Both the position numbers and the translations under genes were made by a program. The notes below the pieces were generated by a model. It was not told where the DNA came from and did no database searches. It was given only the letters and a program-made list of their open reading frames with translations. Shown piece after piece: positions 55,454 to 63,842 of a stretch of DNA of 64,000 bases. This DNA comes from Salifodinibacter halophilus (lineage in GTDB: Bacteria > Pseudomonadota > Gammaproteobacteria > Nevskiales > Salinisphaeraceae). The DNA is taken from assembly GCA_012999515.1 (NCBI GenBank), contig JABEEB010000001.1, positions 124,001-188,000 of the forward strand. The letters run 5' to 3'. The stretch's first letter is position 1. Every line of letters begins with the position of its first letter.

Positions 55454-56011
55454 TTAGTTGCCGGTTACGTCAGCCGCGCTTTCGGCCGCTGAATGGACCG
55501 CGTTTTTCGCACTTTCGTACAGATTTTGGCTGCCCTGTTTAATATTGGTCCAGGCGCTGTTAGCACTGTCCTTGGTCTTTTGCCAGGCGTCCGAGGCTTG
55601 CTTTTTGCTTTTGGTCCACCACGAGTTCGAATATACTGGTTGGTCCTTGAGTTGTTTGGCACTCATGTCAACGATCACGGTGTAATCGGGGTGGGTTGAA
55701 TCCTGGTTGCCTTGCGTTTTTACGCGCACCTGATTGGTATTGACGACGTACGATTTACCGTCCAGCCCGAGGGTATCGTCGCTTTCGACCACGAACGAGC
55801 TGATGCGCATGCTGTTATCGAAGACGATGTCGTCTAGCTCGCCAACCTGTTTATGGCCATCTTTGGTGTAGACATCGGCATCGAGTAATTGGTCGGCCGA
55901 ATAAAGCCCTTGCGGCTTGTTATTGGCCAATGCCGTGCCGGGTACGGCGAGTGCGATTGCTAACGCGGCCGGGGCGATCAGCCCGAGCGTCTTGTTGTTT
56001 GAATGTTGCAT
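55454..56011 (-). CDS. Exported PRC-barrel domain protein
   Basis: 185 residues. A signal peptide (basic start, hydrophobic core, cleavage after ALA-N) precedes a PRC-barrel at about residues 36-115 (LYSADQLLDADVYTKDGHKQVGELDDIVFD, FVVESDDTLGLDGKSYVVN). The C-terminal third is a Trp/Lys/Ser/Ala-rich amphipathic helix (KKQASDAWQKTKDSANSAW, YESAKNAVHSAAESAAD), like the helices of stress and membrane-associated proteins. Such exported PRC-barrel proteins are often linked to salt or envelope stress; function unproven. A strong AAGGAGAG precedes the ATG. Confidence 0.85.
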   Translation of the reverse strand: MQHSNNKTLGLIAPAALAIALAVPGTALANNKPQGLYSADQLLDADVYTKDGHKQVGELDDIVFDNSMRISSFVVESDDTLGLDGKSYVVNTNQVRVKTQGNQDSTHPDYTVIVDMSAKQLKDQPVYSNSWWTKSKKQASDAWQKTKDSANSAWTNIKQGSQNLYESAKNAVHSAAESAADVTGN

Positions 56012-56249
56012 CGAAATCTCTCCTTGAGTTTGAAGGCACTATGTTGGCGTTGTACCGCGTCGGTCGTGCGCCAACGTGTCACCCGTTCGGACAATATAAT
56101 GTATCGAAAGTTTAGGTATTGTTGATAACGATATCCAACCTGTTTTTCATAAGCGCTGGAAACAGCGTAGGTCGGATGTAAAGCGCGAGGTTTGGGTGTG
56201 CCTAGCCGTTCGGCTGTGTAGCACGCCCAAACAATAATGGGAGACGCCG

Positions 56250-57959
56250 ATGGGGCTTCGTGAAAGTAATATCACCCAGCTTAAAAATGATGTCTACGAC
56301 GTTTTAGTGATCGGCGGCGGGATCAATGGCTCGGTCAGCGCTGCGGCGCTGGCTGGCAAAGGCGTCAAAACCGGCCTGATCGACGCTGGCGACTGGGCTG
56401 GCATGACCAGTGAGCACACCTCGAACCTGGCTTGGGGCGGCATCAAATACATGGAGTCTTATGACTTCAGGTTGGTGCGCGAACTTTGTAAGAGTCGCAA
56501 TCATCTGATGCACAACTATCCCTCTACGGTTCAGGAAATCCGTTTTCTGACCACTATCATGAAGGGGTTTCGGCACCATCCACTCTATCTCTGGGCCGGC
56601 ACTTGGCTGTACTGGCTCATGGGCAACTGTTTCACGCGCATGCCGCGGTTGCCATCGCTAGCCGCGCTCAACCGCGAGGAGCCGATTGTCGATACGTCGA
56701 ATGCAACCGGGTGTTTCGAATATTCCGATGCCTATCTGCACGATAACGATTCGCGCTTCGTGTTCAATTTCGTGCGTTTGGCGATGAATAGCGGCTGTGC
56801 GGCCGCTAACTATGTCGAATCGGTATCTGCGACGCGCACCAACGGGCGCTGGCAGGTACAGCTTAAAGATTCACTCACCGGTGAAACATTCGATGTCGAG
56901 GCCAAGGCCATTGTCAACGCGTGCGGACCGCTGGCCGACGATTACAACGAGCGCATTGGCGTCAAGACCGAACACGCGCACGTTCTGTCCAAGGGCATCC
57001 ACATAGTCGTCGATCAACAGACGCCGAACAAGCGCGTCCTGGCTTTTTTCGATGACGATGGACGATTGTTTTTCGTCATCCCCATGGGCAATCGCACCTG
57101 TATCGGTACGACCGATACGCGCACCGAGAATCCACGGCCGGAAGTCACCGACGCCGACGTCGATTTTTTGTTGAAAAATATCAATGAGCGGCTGACCCTC
57201 GACAGACCGCTGGCACGGTCTGACATCATCTCGACGCGCTGCGGCGTGCGCCCATTAGCGGTCCAAGCGGATGCTGGCCAGGGTCGAGATTTCTTGCAAC
57301 TGTCGCGCCAGCATCACATCGATTTCGATGCTGACCAGGCACATCTCAGCATTTTCGGCGGCAAATTGACCGATTGCCTCAACGTGGGCGATGAGATCAC
57401 TGAACGGATTGCGTCACTCGGCATCGCAGTGCCATACCCGAAATATCGCTGGTACGGCGAGCCGCCCGACAGCGTGCGTGACGAGTTTTTCCACCAAGCG
57501 CGTCTGATGGACCTGGATGCGATGACGTCGGCGGCCGCCTCCGAGCCGCTGTCCACGCGCCTGTGGCGGCGTTATGCGGCCAACGCTATCGGCATGCTCG
57601 AAAAAATCCGGGAAGACCCGAAACAGGCCGAGATCTTGATCGAGGGTACGGAATATCTACGTTGCGAGGTCGGTCAGGCCGCTCAGCGCGAAATGGTGAC
57701 CAAGCTCGAGGATTTCTTGCGGCGGCGCTCCAAGATCTCGATGGTTAGTGACACCGCAACCATCCGCCAATCGGATGGTTTGATGGAAGCTTGCAGGATC
57801 CTGTTTGGCGACGATGCACAGGCGCGTTTCGATGAGTACTTCGTCGCGCGCGGGGTAGAGCCGAGCGCTGAAAAACAGTCGCCGGCTGACGCCGAGCCGC
57901 TGGGTCATAACGATGTGGTTGCAGCAGATGGTGAAGTGTCCGAACCGCTGAACTGGTAA
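56250..57959 (+). CDS. glpD: Glycerol-3-phosphate dehydrogenase (FAD-dependent, GlpD/GlpA type)
   Basis: 569 residues; membrane-associated flavoprotein that oxidises glycerol-3-phosphate to dihydroxyacetone phosphate and passes electrons to quinone. FAD motif VIGGGINGSVSAAAL (GGGING at 22-27), SEHTSNLAWGGIKYME, ATGCFEYSDAYLHDNDSRF, NACGPLADDYNE, FFVIPMGNRTCIGTTDT and FGGKLTDCLNVGDEI. GGGAG before the ATG. The C-terminus has a polar extension of about 40 residues. No glpK, glpF or glpR is adjacent. The active-site region differs enough from E. coli GlpD that a related FAD oxidoreductase cannot be fully excluded. Confidence 0.88.
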   Translation: MGLRESNITQLKNDVYDVLVIGGGINGSVSAAALAGKGVKTGLIDAGDWAGMTSEHTSNLAWGGIKYMESYDFRLVRELCKSRNHLMHNYPSTVQEIRFLTTIMKGFRHHPLYLWAGTWLYWLMGNCFTRMPRLPSLAALNREEPIVDTSNATGCFEYSDAYLHDNDSRFVFNFVRLAMNSGCAAANYVESVSATRTNGRWQVQLKDSLTGETFDVEAKAIVNACGPLADDYNERIGVKTEHAHVLSKGIHIVVDQQTPNKRVLAFFDDDGRLFFVIPMGNRTCIGTTDTRTENPRPEVTDADVDFLLKNINERLTLDRPLARSDIISTRCGVRPLAVQADAGQGRDFLQLSRQHHIDFDADQAHLSIFGGKLTDCLNVGDEITERIASLGIAVPYPKYRWYGEPPDSVRDEFFHQARLMDLDAMTSAAASEPLSTRLWRRYAANAIGMLEKIREDPKQAEILIEGTEYLRCEVGQAAQREMVTKLEDFLRRRSKISMVSDTATIRQSDGLMEACRILFGDDAQARFDEYFVARGVEPSAEKQSPADAEPLGHNDVVAADGEVSEPLNW

Positions 57960-57993
57960 GTGGTCGTATCGCTTGGAGGGCGGCGGTGCGGCC

Positions 57994-58587
57994 TCAAGAC
58001 GCGTCGCTATCCGTGGTGTCTTGGCGCCGGTTGGCAATGAGCCCTTGGGCTTCGCGATAGCCGAGCTCGCGGATGCCTGATTGGGCCATGGAACTGCCCA
58101 GCGAATGTGACAAACCGTAGGCGAATGCCTGCCCGTAAAATGATGTGTTGCGTTTGAATGTCGGCAAACTATCGGCCATCGTATCGGCCGCTTCGAGGTC
58201 GCGTTCAAACGCTGCCCGCTTGTCGGCCAGAAATGCCATGAATGCCTCATCATTGGCCACGGCGTCGGCCAGCTCGAGGGTCCAGGTCAGATCGCTTTGC
58301 AACTCACAGACGCCGATAAAACGCCCGGCAACCGATTCGCCAAGACGTGTTGGCGGCGTCAGGGCCAGCCAAAATTGGTCGGGTTGTTCGTAGAGATAGT
58401 ACGGTTTGCCGACAACCGGCTGAAATCGGAATGTCGATTCCAGTATAAATAGCGATGTAAAAAGCTCGGCCGAAACCTGTTCGATGTGTTTCGGTGGGAC
58501 TTGGTCCGCGATCACACGCTGAGCATCGAGGTTTGCGAGGATCGGCGACAGACCCTTGCCCTGTGGGTTGGGAGTGTTCTGACTCAT
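57994..58587 (-). CDS. Conserved protein of unknown function
   Basis: 197 residues that I do not recognise as a named family. It begins SQNTPNPQGKGLSPILANLDAQRVIADQ, continues with a beta-rich middle (FTSLFILESTFRFQPVVGKPYYLYEQPDQFWLAL, RFIGVCELQSDLTWTLELAD) and ends in helices (FLADKRAAFERDLEAADTMADSLPTF, SFYGQAFAYGLSHSLGSSMAQSG). No signal peptide or membrane helix, so cytoplasmic. Codon character is like the neighbours, supporting a real gene. It converges with glpD. Its ribosome binding site lies in the loop of a hairpin (58593-58611). Confidence 0.75.
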   Translation of the reverse strand: MSQNTPNPQGKGLSPILANLDAQRVIADQVPPKHIEQVSAELFTSLFILESTFRFQPVVGKPYYLYEQPDQFWLALTPPTRLGESVAGRFIGVCELQSDLTWTLELADAVANDEAFMAFLADKRAAFERDLEAADTMADSLPTFKRNTSFYGQAFAYGLSHSLGSSMAQSGIRELGYREAQGLIANRRQDTTDSDAS

Positions 58588-58592
58588 GGTGT

Positions 58593-58611
58593 CGGCGCGC
58601 CTAACGCGCCG
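58593..58611 (-). promoter_or_regulatory. Hairpin enclosing the ribosome binding site of the 57994-58587 gene
   Basis: On the minus strand CGGCGCG-TTAGG-CGCGCCG is a perfect 7-bp stem with the only AGG-type Shine-Dalgarno element in its 5-nt loop, ending 5 bases before the ATG at 58587. The fold would limit ribosome access, so translation may depend on temperature or another factor. Inference from sequence only. Confidence 0.4.
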
Positions 58612-58783
58612 GGTTGAAATTCACCATTACTCTAACAATCGGGGCGACTGATTTCGCGATTATTGCCAGTGCGCGCCATAATGGTTGCGCGTCGTCGTGG
58701 CCATGTTTTTTTGCTGATTTGATGAGAAACGCCATGAGCCGTATCCGATACAAGCTGCGCCTCCAGCGTGCGGCATTTAATTC

Positions 58784-59530
58784 GTGAAGCATCAGGCTGA
58801 CAGCGAAGTAGCGGACAGTGCTTCAGCCGACGGGAATTGGCGCGCCGATTTCCTGGCCGGTGTACGCGTCGTGTCGCCGGTTCTGGTCGGCATATTGCCG
58901 TTCGCTTTGATTGTTGGCGTCTCGATGGCACAGGCTGGATTCTCGATCGCTGCGGCGGGGGTGATGTCGCTGTTGGTATTCGCCGGTGCGTCGCAGTTGG
59001 CCGCCGTCTCATTACTGTCAGCCGGTGCGCCGGTGGCAGTGGTGGTTTTGACCGTGGTCATCATCAATCTGCGCTTTGTCATGTACAGCGCTTCGCTATC
59101 GCTCTATTTGCACCGTCTAAGTGCGCCGGTGCGGGCAATGGTCGCCTATCTGTTGAATGATCAGGATTATATGCTGAGTCTCTACGCGTTTGAGCAGCGC
59201 TCGAATACGCGTTCGCGCCTGGCGTTCTTTATGGGGACAGCGTTGCCGCTCTGGTTGGGTTGGCAGTCGGCCACGCTTGTCGGTGCAAGCCTCGGCGCTG
59301 GGGTGCCGTCTGCCTGGCGACTCGATTTTGCCGTGTCGTTGACTTTTCTAGCGATGCTGGTGCCGGCCGTGCGTGACCGGGCAGGGCTATCAGCGGCCGT
59401 TGTCGGCGGTGGCGTGGCCGTTGCACTGGCAGGCTTGCCGTCCAATCTCGGCCTGATCATTGGCGCTGCGGCCGGGGTTCTAGTGGGCATTGCCGTGCGT
59501 CGTGTAACAGGCGTGCGAATCGCGCGATGA
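58784..59530 (+). CDS. azlC: AzlC-family amino acid exporter, large subunit
   Basis: 248 residues, mostly membrane helices, matching AzlC (YgaZ) proteins: RVVSPVLVGILPFALIVGVSMAQAGFS, VFAGASQLAAVSLLSAGAP, VVIINLRFVMYSASLSLYLH and LLNDQDYMLSLY. With the small partner AzlD it exports branched-chain or related amino acids. It starts at GTG 58784 with no strong ribosome binding site; the first 25 residues are polar and not conserved. It overlaps azlD by four bases. Confidence 0.92.
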   Translation: MKHQADSEVADSASADGNWRADFLAGVRVVSPVLVGILPFALIVGVSMAQAGFSIAAAGVMSLLVFAGASQLAAVSLLSAGAPVAVVVLTVVIINLRFVMYSASLSLYLHRLSAPVRAMVAYLLNDQDYMLSLYAFEQRSNTRSRLAFFMGTALPLWLGWQSATLVGASLGAGVPSAWRLDFAVSLTFLAMLVPAVRDRAGLSAAVVGGGVAVALAGLPSNLGLIIGAAAGVLVGIAVRRVTGVRIAR

Positions 59531-59853
59531 ACGGCGTCGGACTTTGGTTGACGATTGTGGTCGCGGGCGTGGCGACGTATCTGCTTCGCTGGTCGTTTCT
59601 GGGTTTTCTCGGGCGCTATCGTATGCCTGATGTTGTCGCCGAGGCGCTGGATTTTGTACCGCCGGCCGTGCTCGCTGCGATAGTGGTGCCCGCTGTTGTT
59701 AGCCACGACAGCGGTGCGCTTGTATCGATATTCGAGCCGCGGCTCTGGGCGGCCGTGATCGCCGGCGTCGTCGCGTGGCGCACCCGGAGTATCTTTTACA
59801 CGATCGTCGTCGGCATGGCGGCACTCTGGTTGCTGATCGCCCTCGGTGCGTAA
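59527..59853 (+). CDS. azlD: AzlD-family amino acid exporter, small subunit
   Basis: 108 residues with four hydrophobic segments; matches AzlD (YgaH): WLTIVVAGVATYLLRWSFL, ALDFVPPAVLAAIVVPAV, and a C-terminal VAWRTRSIFYTIVVGMAALWLL. It is translationally coupled to azlC by an ATGA overlap, the usual arrangement for this two-part exporter. Its stop lies 7 bases from the end of the convergent EamA gene. Confidence 0.92.
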   Translation: MNGVGLWLTIVVAGVATYLLRWSFLGFLGRYRMPDVVAEALDFVPPAVLAAIVVPAVVSHDSGALVSIFEPRLWAAVIAGVVAWRTRSIFYTIVVGMAALWLLIALGA

Positions 59854-59860
59854 AGCGGAG

Positions 59861-60742
59861 TCAGGCGGCAGTCGATGTGCTCGGTTTATGTGGCGGCGTG
59901 TCGCGCACGAGACGTGTGGCCGCCAGGGCCAGAAGAATCACGGCCCCGCCAGCGGTCAGGCGGATCAGGTTGGCGTCGTGGTTCCAGATGACGATGTTGA
60001 CGAGCAACCCGGCCGGCACCAGCACGTTGTTCATGACCGCCAATGCCCCGGCGCTGACCTGCGTCGCCCCCGAATTCCACAACAGGTAGCCGACGCCGGA
60101 CGAACCCAGCCCGAGCCAAGCCAGCACAGACCACTGCATGCCCGTCGTCGGCAGTTGGTGCCAGTCGCCGAACAGGCCGAACGCCAGCGCGGCTACTGGT
60201 ATGGCGCCGATAAAGAACCAGCCAAATACATGCGTCGGGTTGTAGGAGGGGAGTTTTTGTACCAGCCGACGATAGGCGACTTGGCCGATCGCGAAACACA
60301 GATTCGCTGCCTGGATCAGACAGAAGCCGACCCAAATGTTGTTACCGACACCGTGGTAGCGGATGATTGCGGCACCGGCGACCGCGCCGCCCGCAGCCAG
60401 CAGATAGATAGGGCGGAAACGCCGTACCATCAGGTCGTCCAGCAGGCTGATATAGATGGGTGTGGCAACCGTAAATAATATGAGCTCCGGCACCGATAGC
60501 CACAGGTAGGCTTGATATAGGCAGATGTACATGAGGCCGATCTGTACGGCGCCGATCGCCATCAGACCGATAATTGCGCGTGGCGGGATCGCACGCGGCC
60601 GCAGAAATGGTGCGAGTAGTAGACTGGCCAGCGCGAGTCGGGTCAGTATCGAGAAATAATTGTCGACCTGGCCACTTAGATAGACGCCGATCAAGCTAAA
60701 GGAAAATGCCCAGAGGGCAGTAACGGTCCAGAGATAACCCAT
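59861..60742 (-). CDS. EamA/DMT-superfamily transporter
   Basis: 293 residues, about ten membrane helices in two EamA repeats (residues about 5-135 and 150-285). Typical elements are LTRLALASLLLAPFLRP, AIGAVQIGLMYICLYQAYLWLSVPELILFTVATPIYISLLDD and, in the second repeat, LAWLGLGSSGVGYLLWNSGATQVSAG and NNVLVPAGLLVNIVIW. Drug/metabolite transporters of this type move metabolites or amino acids; the substrate is unknown. It diverges from the DUF6314-like gene, the two starts being only about 35 bases apart. Confidence 0.9.
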   Translation of the reverse strand: MGYLWTVTALWAFSFSLIGVYLSGQVDNYFSILTRLALASLLLAPFLRPRAIPPRAIIGLMAIGAVQIGLMYICLYQAYLWLSVPELILFTVATPIYISLLDDLMVRRFRPIYLLAAGGAVAGAAIIRYHGVGNNIWVGFCLIQAANLCFAIGQVAYRRLVQKLPSYNPTHVFGWFFIGAIPVAALAFGLFGDWHQLPTTGMQWSVLAWLGLGSSGVGYLLWNSGATQVSAGALAVMNNVLVPAGLLVNIVIWNHDANLIRLTAGGAVILLALAATRLVRDTPPHKPSTSTAA

Positions 60743-60776
60743 GCAAGCTCGACAGTCGGCGAATCACAACCACGCT

Positions 60777-61280
60777 ATGATGCCAGCAATTTGGAATCGC
60801 TTGAACTGCGTTCGTTCGTTCACGACCGTTGTCCATGAAACCGAACCCACCGACGGCGTGACCCGGCGCGTGGTCGGGCACGCACAGCCGTCGTTGGAAG
60901 ACGACGGGCAAACATTGCGCGTCGCTGAAAATGGTTGGCTATATTTGCCCGGCAGCACACGCACGCTGGCCACATCGAATGTTTATTGCTGGCGCGTCGA
61001 AGCAGGGCAGTTGGCGCTAAGCTATGACCGCGCGCAGATCGGACGTTCGGCTCGACTAGTTGTGTTCGAGCCCGCATCGGCGGTCGGTTTGCAAAGCGCG
61101 TCGCCGCACTGTTGTGGCGCGGATCGTTATTACGCACACGTGACGCTTACTGGCGAGGATATCGAGTTGAGGTGGCATGTCGTGGGTACGGCCAAGAATT
61201 ACATCATGATCACCCGCTACAGGCCGCATACGCTGCAAGGTCAGGCGACAGTATCCAGCGTAAGCGCGACTGACCAATGA
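60777..61280 (+). CDS. DUF6314-like protein coupled to murJ
   Basis: About 167 residues resembling DUF6314 proteins, beta-rich and possibly lipocalin-like: LNCVRSFTTVV, GHAQPSLEDDGQTLRVAENGWLYLPG, NVYCWRVEAGQLALSYD, the conserved SPHCCGADRYYAHVTLTGEDIELRWHVVGTAKNYIMITRY. No signal peptide is seen. ATG 60777 and 60780 are both possible; the open frame from 60741 overlaps the divergent transporter gene. Its stop overlaps the murJ start (ATGA), implying co-translation. Function unknown; no link of this family to peptidoglycan is known to me. Confidence 0.75.
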   Translation: MMPAIWNRLNCVRSFTTVVHETEPTDGVTRRVVGHAQPSLEDDGQTLRVAENGWLYLPGSTRTLATSNVYCWRVEAGQLALSYDRAQIGRSARLVVFEPASAVGLQSASPHCCGADRYYAHVTLTGEDIELRWHVVGTAKNYIMITRYRPHTLQGQATVSSVSATDQ

Positions 61281-62854
61281 AAGGGCGAGCGACACTACTA
61301 AAAGCGGCCGGCTCGGTTGGCAGCATGACGTTTGTCTCGCGCATCCTCGGTTTCGTGCGCGACGTAGCGTTCGCTACGTTATTCGGGGCCGGCATGGGCA
61401 TGGACGCGTTTTTGGTGGCGTTTAAAGTGCCCAACTTCTTCCGGCGTTTGTTCGGCGAGGGGGCGTTGCGCCAGTCGGTGGTGCCAGTGCTGTCGGATAC
61501 GCGAACCAACGCGTCGGAAGCAGAGGCGGCCGACCTCGTGAATGCGGCGAGCGGGACGCTGGCGGTCGTTCTGCTCGGCGTAACTGTCGTTGGCGTATTG
61601 GCCGCGCCGGGGCTGGTCTATGTCTTCGCGCCGGGGTTTAGCGACGACGCGTCTCAGTTTCATCTGACCAGCCAATTACTGCGCCTGACATTTCCCTATC
61701 TGCTTTTTATCTCGTTGGTGGCATTGGCTGGTGCCGTGCTAAACACTTACCAGCGTTTCGCTGTGCCGGCCTTCACGCCGGTGTTGTTAAACGTGTGCTT
61801 GATTCTGGCGGCTGTGTTCGCCGCGCCTTTGCTGGAGCGCCCGGAGTTGGCACTCGCGATCGGCGTACTGGTCGCCGGTGCGGCGCAGCTTGGGTTTCAA
61901 TTGCCGTTTCTCGCGCGCATTGGCTGTCTGCCGCGGCCGCGCTGGGCCTGGCGTGACCTACGCGTCCAACGCATCCTGAAGCTCATGCTGCCGATCATCT
62001 TCGGTGCTTCGGTTACCCAGATCAATTTGCTAGTCAATACTGTTATTGCTTCACTGCTGGCGGCAGGTAGTGTGAGCTGGCTTTACTACGCGGACCGGTT
62101 GATGGAATTCCCGCTCGGCGTGTTTTCGATCGCGATCGCGACCGTCATCCTGCCGAACCTGTCAGCCCGCCACGCCGAAGCATCCACGTCCGGGTTCGCT
62201 GCAACCATGGATTGGGCGTTGAAACTGCTCGTTTTGCTCGGTATGCCGGCCATGTTAGGTCTGTTCATGTTGGCTGGCCCGCTGGTGACTACGCTGTTCG
62301 GTTATCATTCGTTTACGCCACACGATGCGCGTATGAGTGCCTACGCGCTGATGGCGTACGCCTTGGGATTCATGGGCTTTTCATTCGTCAAGGTGTTGGT
62401 TACAGGGTTCTTTTCGCGCCAGGATTCGCGCACGCCGGTGCGCTGTGGCGTGATCGCTATGTCGTCTGCGATGCTGTTGAACGTGGTGTTTGTATTGTTT
62501 TTCCAATGGCGCGGTTGGACAGCACCGCACGCGGGGCTGGCACTGGCAACTTCGGCGGGGGCGTTTTTAAATGCCGGGCTGTTGTATTACTACCTGCGCA
62601 AAAGCGGGGTTTACGTGCCGGGGCGCGATTGGCTTGGCTTTTTATGCCGCGTTGCGTTGGCGTGTGGTGCCATGACCGTAGTGCTGGCGTTCGGTGGCTG
62701 GGATTGGTCGCGTTGGCTGGCGCGCCCATTGGCGCTCAGGATCGGCTGGCTCGCGGCGTGGATCGCAATTGGCGCGGCGGTGTATTTTGCCGTTTTGTTT
62801 GTTAGTGGCTGGCGGCCGCGACAACTCCAACGCGTGGAAATAAGCACCGGATGA
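61277..62854 (+). CDS. murJ: Lipid II flippase MurJ
   Basis: 525 residues, fourteen-helix MOP-superfamily protein that flips the peptidoglycan precursor lipid II. N-terminal SVGSMTFVSRILGFVRDVAFATLFGAG and FLVAFKVPNFFRRLFGEGALRQSVVPVL are diagnostic of MurJ/MviN; charged residues in the central cavity (for example the Arg of SRILGFVRD and the Arg pair in NFFRRLF) are kept. SVSWLYYADRLMEFPLGVFSIAIATVILPNLS is the helix 8-9 region. ribF follows, as in many gammaproteobacteria. Confidence 0.97.
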   Translation: MKGRATLLKAAGSVGSMTFVSRILGFVRDVAFATLFGAGMGMDAFLVAFKVPNFFRRLFGEGALRQSVVPVLSDTRTNASEAEAADLVNAASGTLAVVLLGVTVVGVLAAPGLVYVFAPGFSDDASQFHLTSQLLRLTFPYLLFISLVALAGAVLNTYQRFAVPAFTPVLLNVCLILAAVFAAPLLERPELALAIGVLVAGAAQLGFQLPFLARIGCLPRPRWAWRDLRVQRILKLMLPIIFGASVTQINLLVNTVIASLLAAGSVSWLYYADRLMEFPLGVFSIAIATVILPNLSARHAEASTSGFAATMDWALKLLVLLGMPAMLGLFMLAGPLVTTLFGYHSFTPHDARMSAYALMAYALGFMGFSFVKVLVTGFFSRQDSRTPVRCGVIAMSSAMLLNVVFVLFFQWRGWTAPHAGLALATSAGAFLNAGLLYYYLRKSGVYVPGRDWLGFLCRVALACGAMTVVLAFGGWDWSRWLARPLALRIGWLAAWIAIGAAVYFAVLFVSGWRPRQLQRVEISTG

Positions 62855-62858
62855 GTCG

Positions 62859-63839
62859 GTGTCCAACGATACGAGCCCGGAGTTTCGCTTGAAACTCGTT
62901 CGCAACGTCCAGACGATGCCGCCGCTGCCATGCTCGTCGGCGCTGACCATCGGTAATTTCGATGGGTTTCATCGCGGCCACCAGGCGATCGTGGCACGAA
63001 TCCGCGAGCACGCCCGGCAGACCGGCGGTGTGTCCGTGGTTATGAGTTTCGAGCCTATGCCGAGTGCTTGGTTCGACCCTGACAATGCGCCGGCACGCCT
63101 GCTCTCAATCCGTGACAAGCTGACGTTCATCGCCGAAGCCGGTGTCGATTATTTCGTCTGTGCGCGATTCAACGCGGATCTAGCCGCCATGTCGCCGGAA
63201 CAGTTTCTGCAGGACCTGGTTGTGAGCCGCCTGCGCGCTGCGTTGGTAGCTGTCGGCGACGATTTTCGTTTCGGGGCACACCGTGCCGGCGATATCGATA
63301 TGATCCGTCGTTTCGGCGCCGCTTACGATTTCGATACTGAATCTGTGCCGGAAGTCATCGATGACGGCGAGCGCATCAGCTCGACCCGTGTGCGGGCCGC
63401 ATTGGCGGCAGGCGAGGTTGAGACCGCGAACCGTTTGCTCGGCCGGCCTTACGCACTCACCGAACGCGTCATTCGTGGCCAGCAACTCGGTCGCGAAATT
63501 GGCTTCCCGACGCTCAATCTTTATCTGGCGCACAGTCCGGGGCTGCGTTACGGCGTCTACGGCGTGCTCGTTAACGTTTGCGATGGTCCGCATGCAGGCG
63601 CCCAACTCACGGGCGCGGCCAGTTTCGGCGTGCGGCCGACCGTCAATGGTCAAACGCCGTTGCTCGAAATCTACCTGCTGGATTTTTCCGGCGATCTTTA
63701 TGGTGCTCGCGTTTCTGTATCATTCGCTACGTTCATCCGCGATGAACACCGGTTCGACGATCTGATGACCATGACTGAACAAATGCACCGCGACATCGCG
63801 GCCATTGCCGAGCACTTCGGCCAACCCTCCGGCATTTGA
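62859..63839 (+). CDS. ribF: Bifunctional riboflavin kinase / FAD synthetase
   Basis: Makes FMN and then FAD. The N-terminal FMN adenylyltransferase has ALTIGNFDGFHRGHQAI (the HxGH motif) and a later GERISSTRVRAALAAG; the C-terminal riboflavin kinase has GRPYALTERVIRGQQLGREIGFPTLNL and a PTVNGQTPLLEIYLLDF segment. Start GTG 62859 gives 326 residues; TTG 62889, with GGAG 6 bases upstream, gives MKLVRNVQ, closer to the family's N-terminus. lspA follows after 3 bases, without the ileS gene that usually separates them. Confidence 0.95.
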   Translation: MSNDTSPEFRLKLVRNVQTMPPLPCSSALTIGNFDGFHRGHQAIVARIREHARQTGGVSVVMSFEPMPSAWFDPDNAPARLLSIRDKLTFIAEAGVDYFVCARFNADLAAMSPEQFLQDLVVSRLRAALVAVGDDFRFGAHRAGDIDMIRRFGAAYDFDTESVPEVIDDGERISSTRVRAALAAGEVETANRLLGRPYALTERVIRGQQLGREIGFPTLNLYLAHSPGLRYGVYGVLVNVCDGPHAGAQLTGAASFGVRPTVNGQTPLLEIYLLDFSGDLYGARVSVSFATFIRDEHRFDDLMTMTEQMHRDIAAIAEHFGQPSGI

Positions 63840-63842
63840 GAT

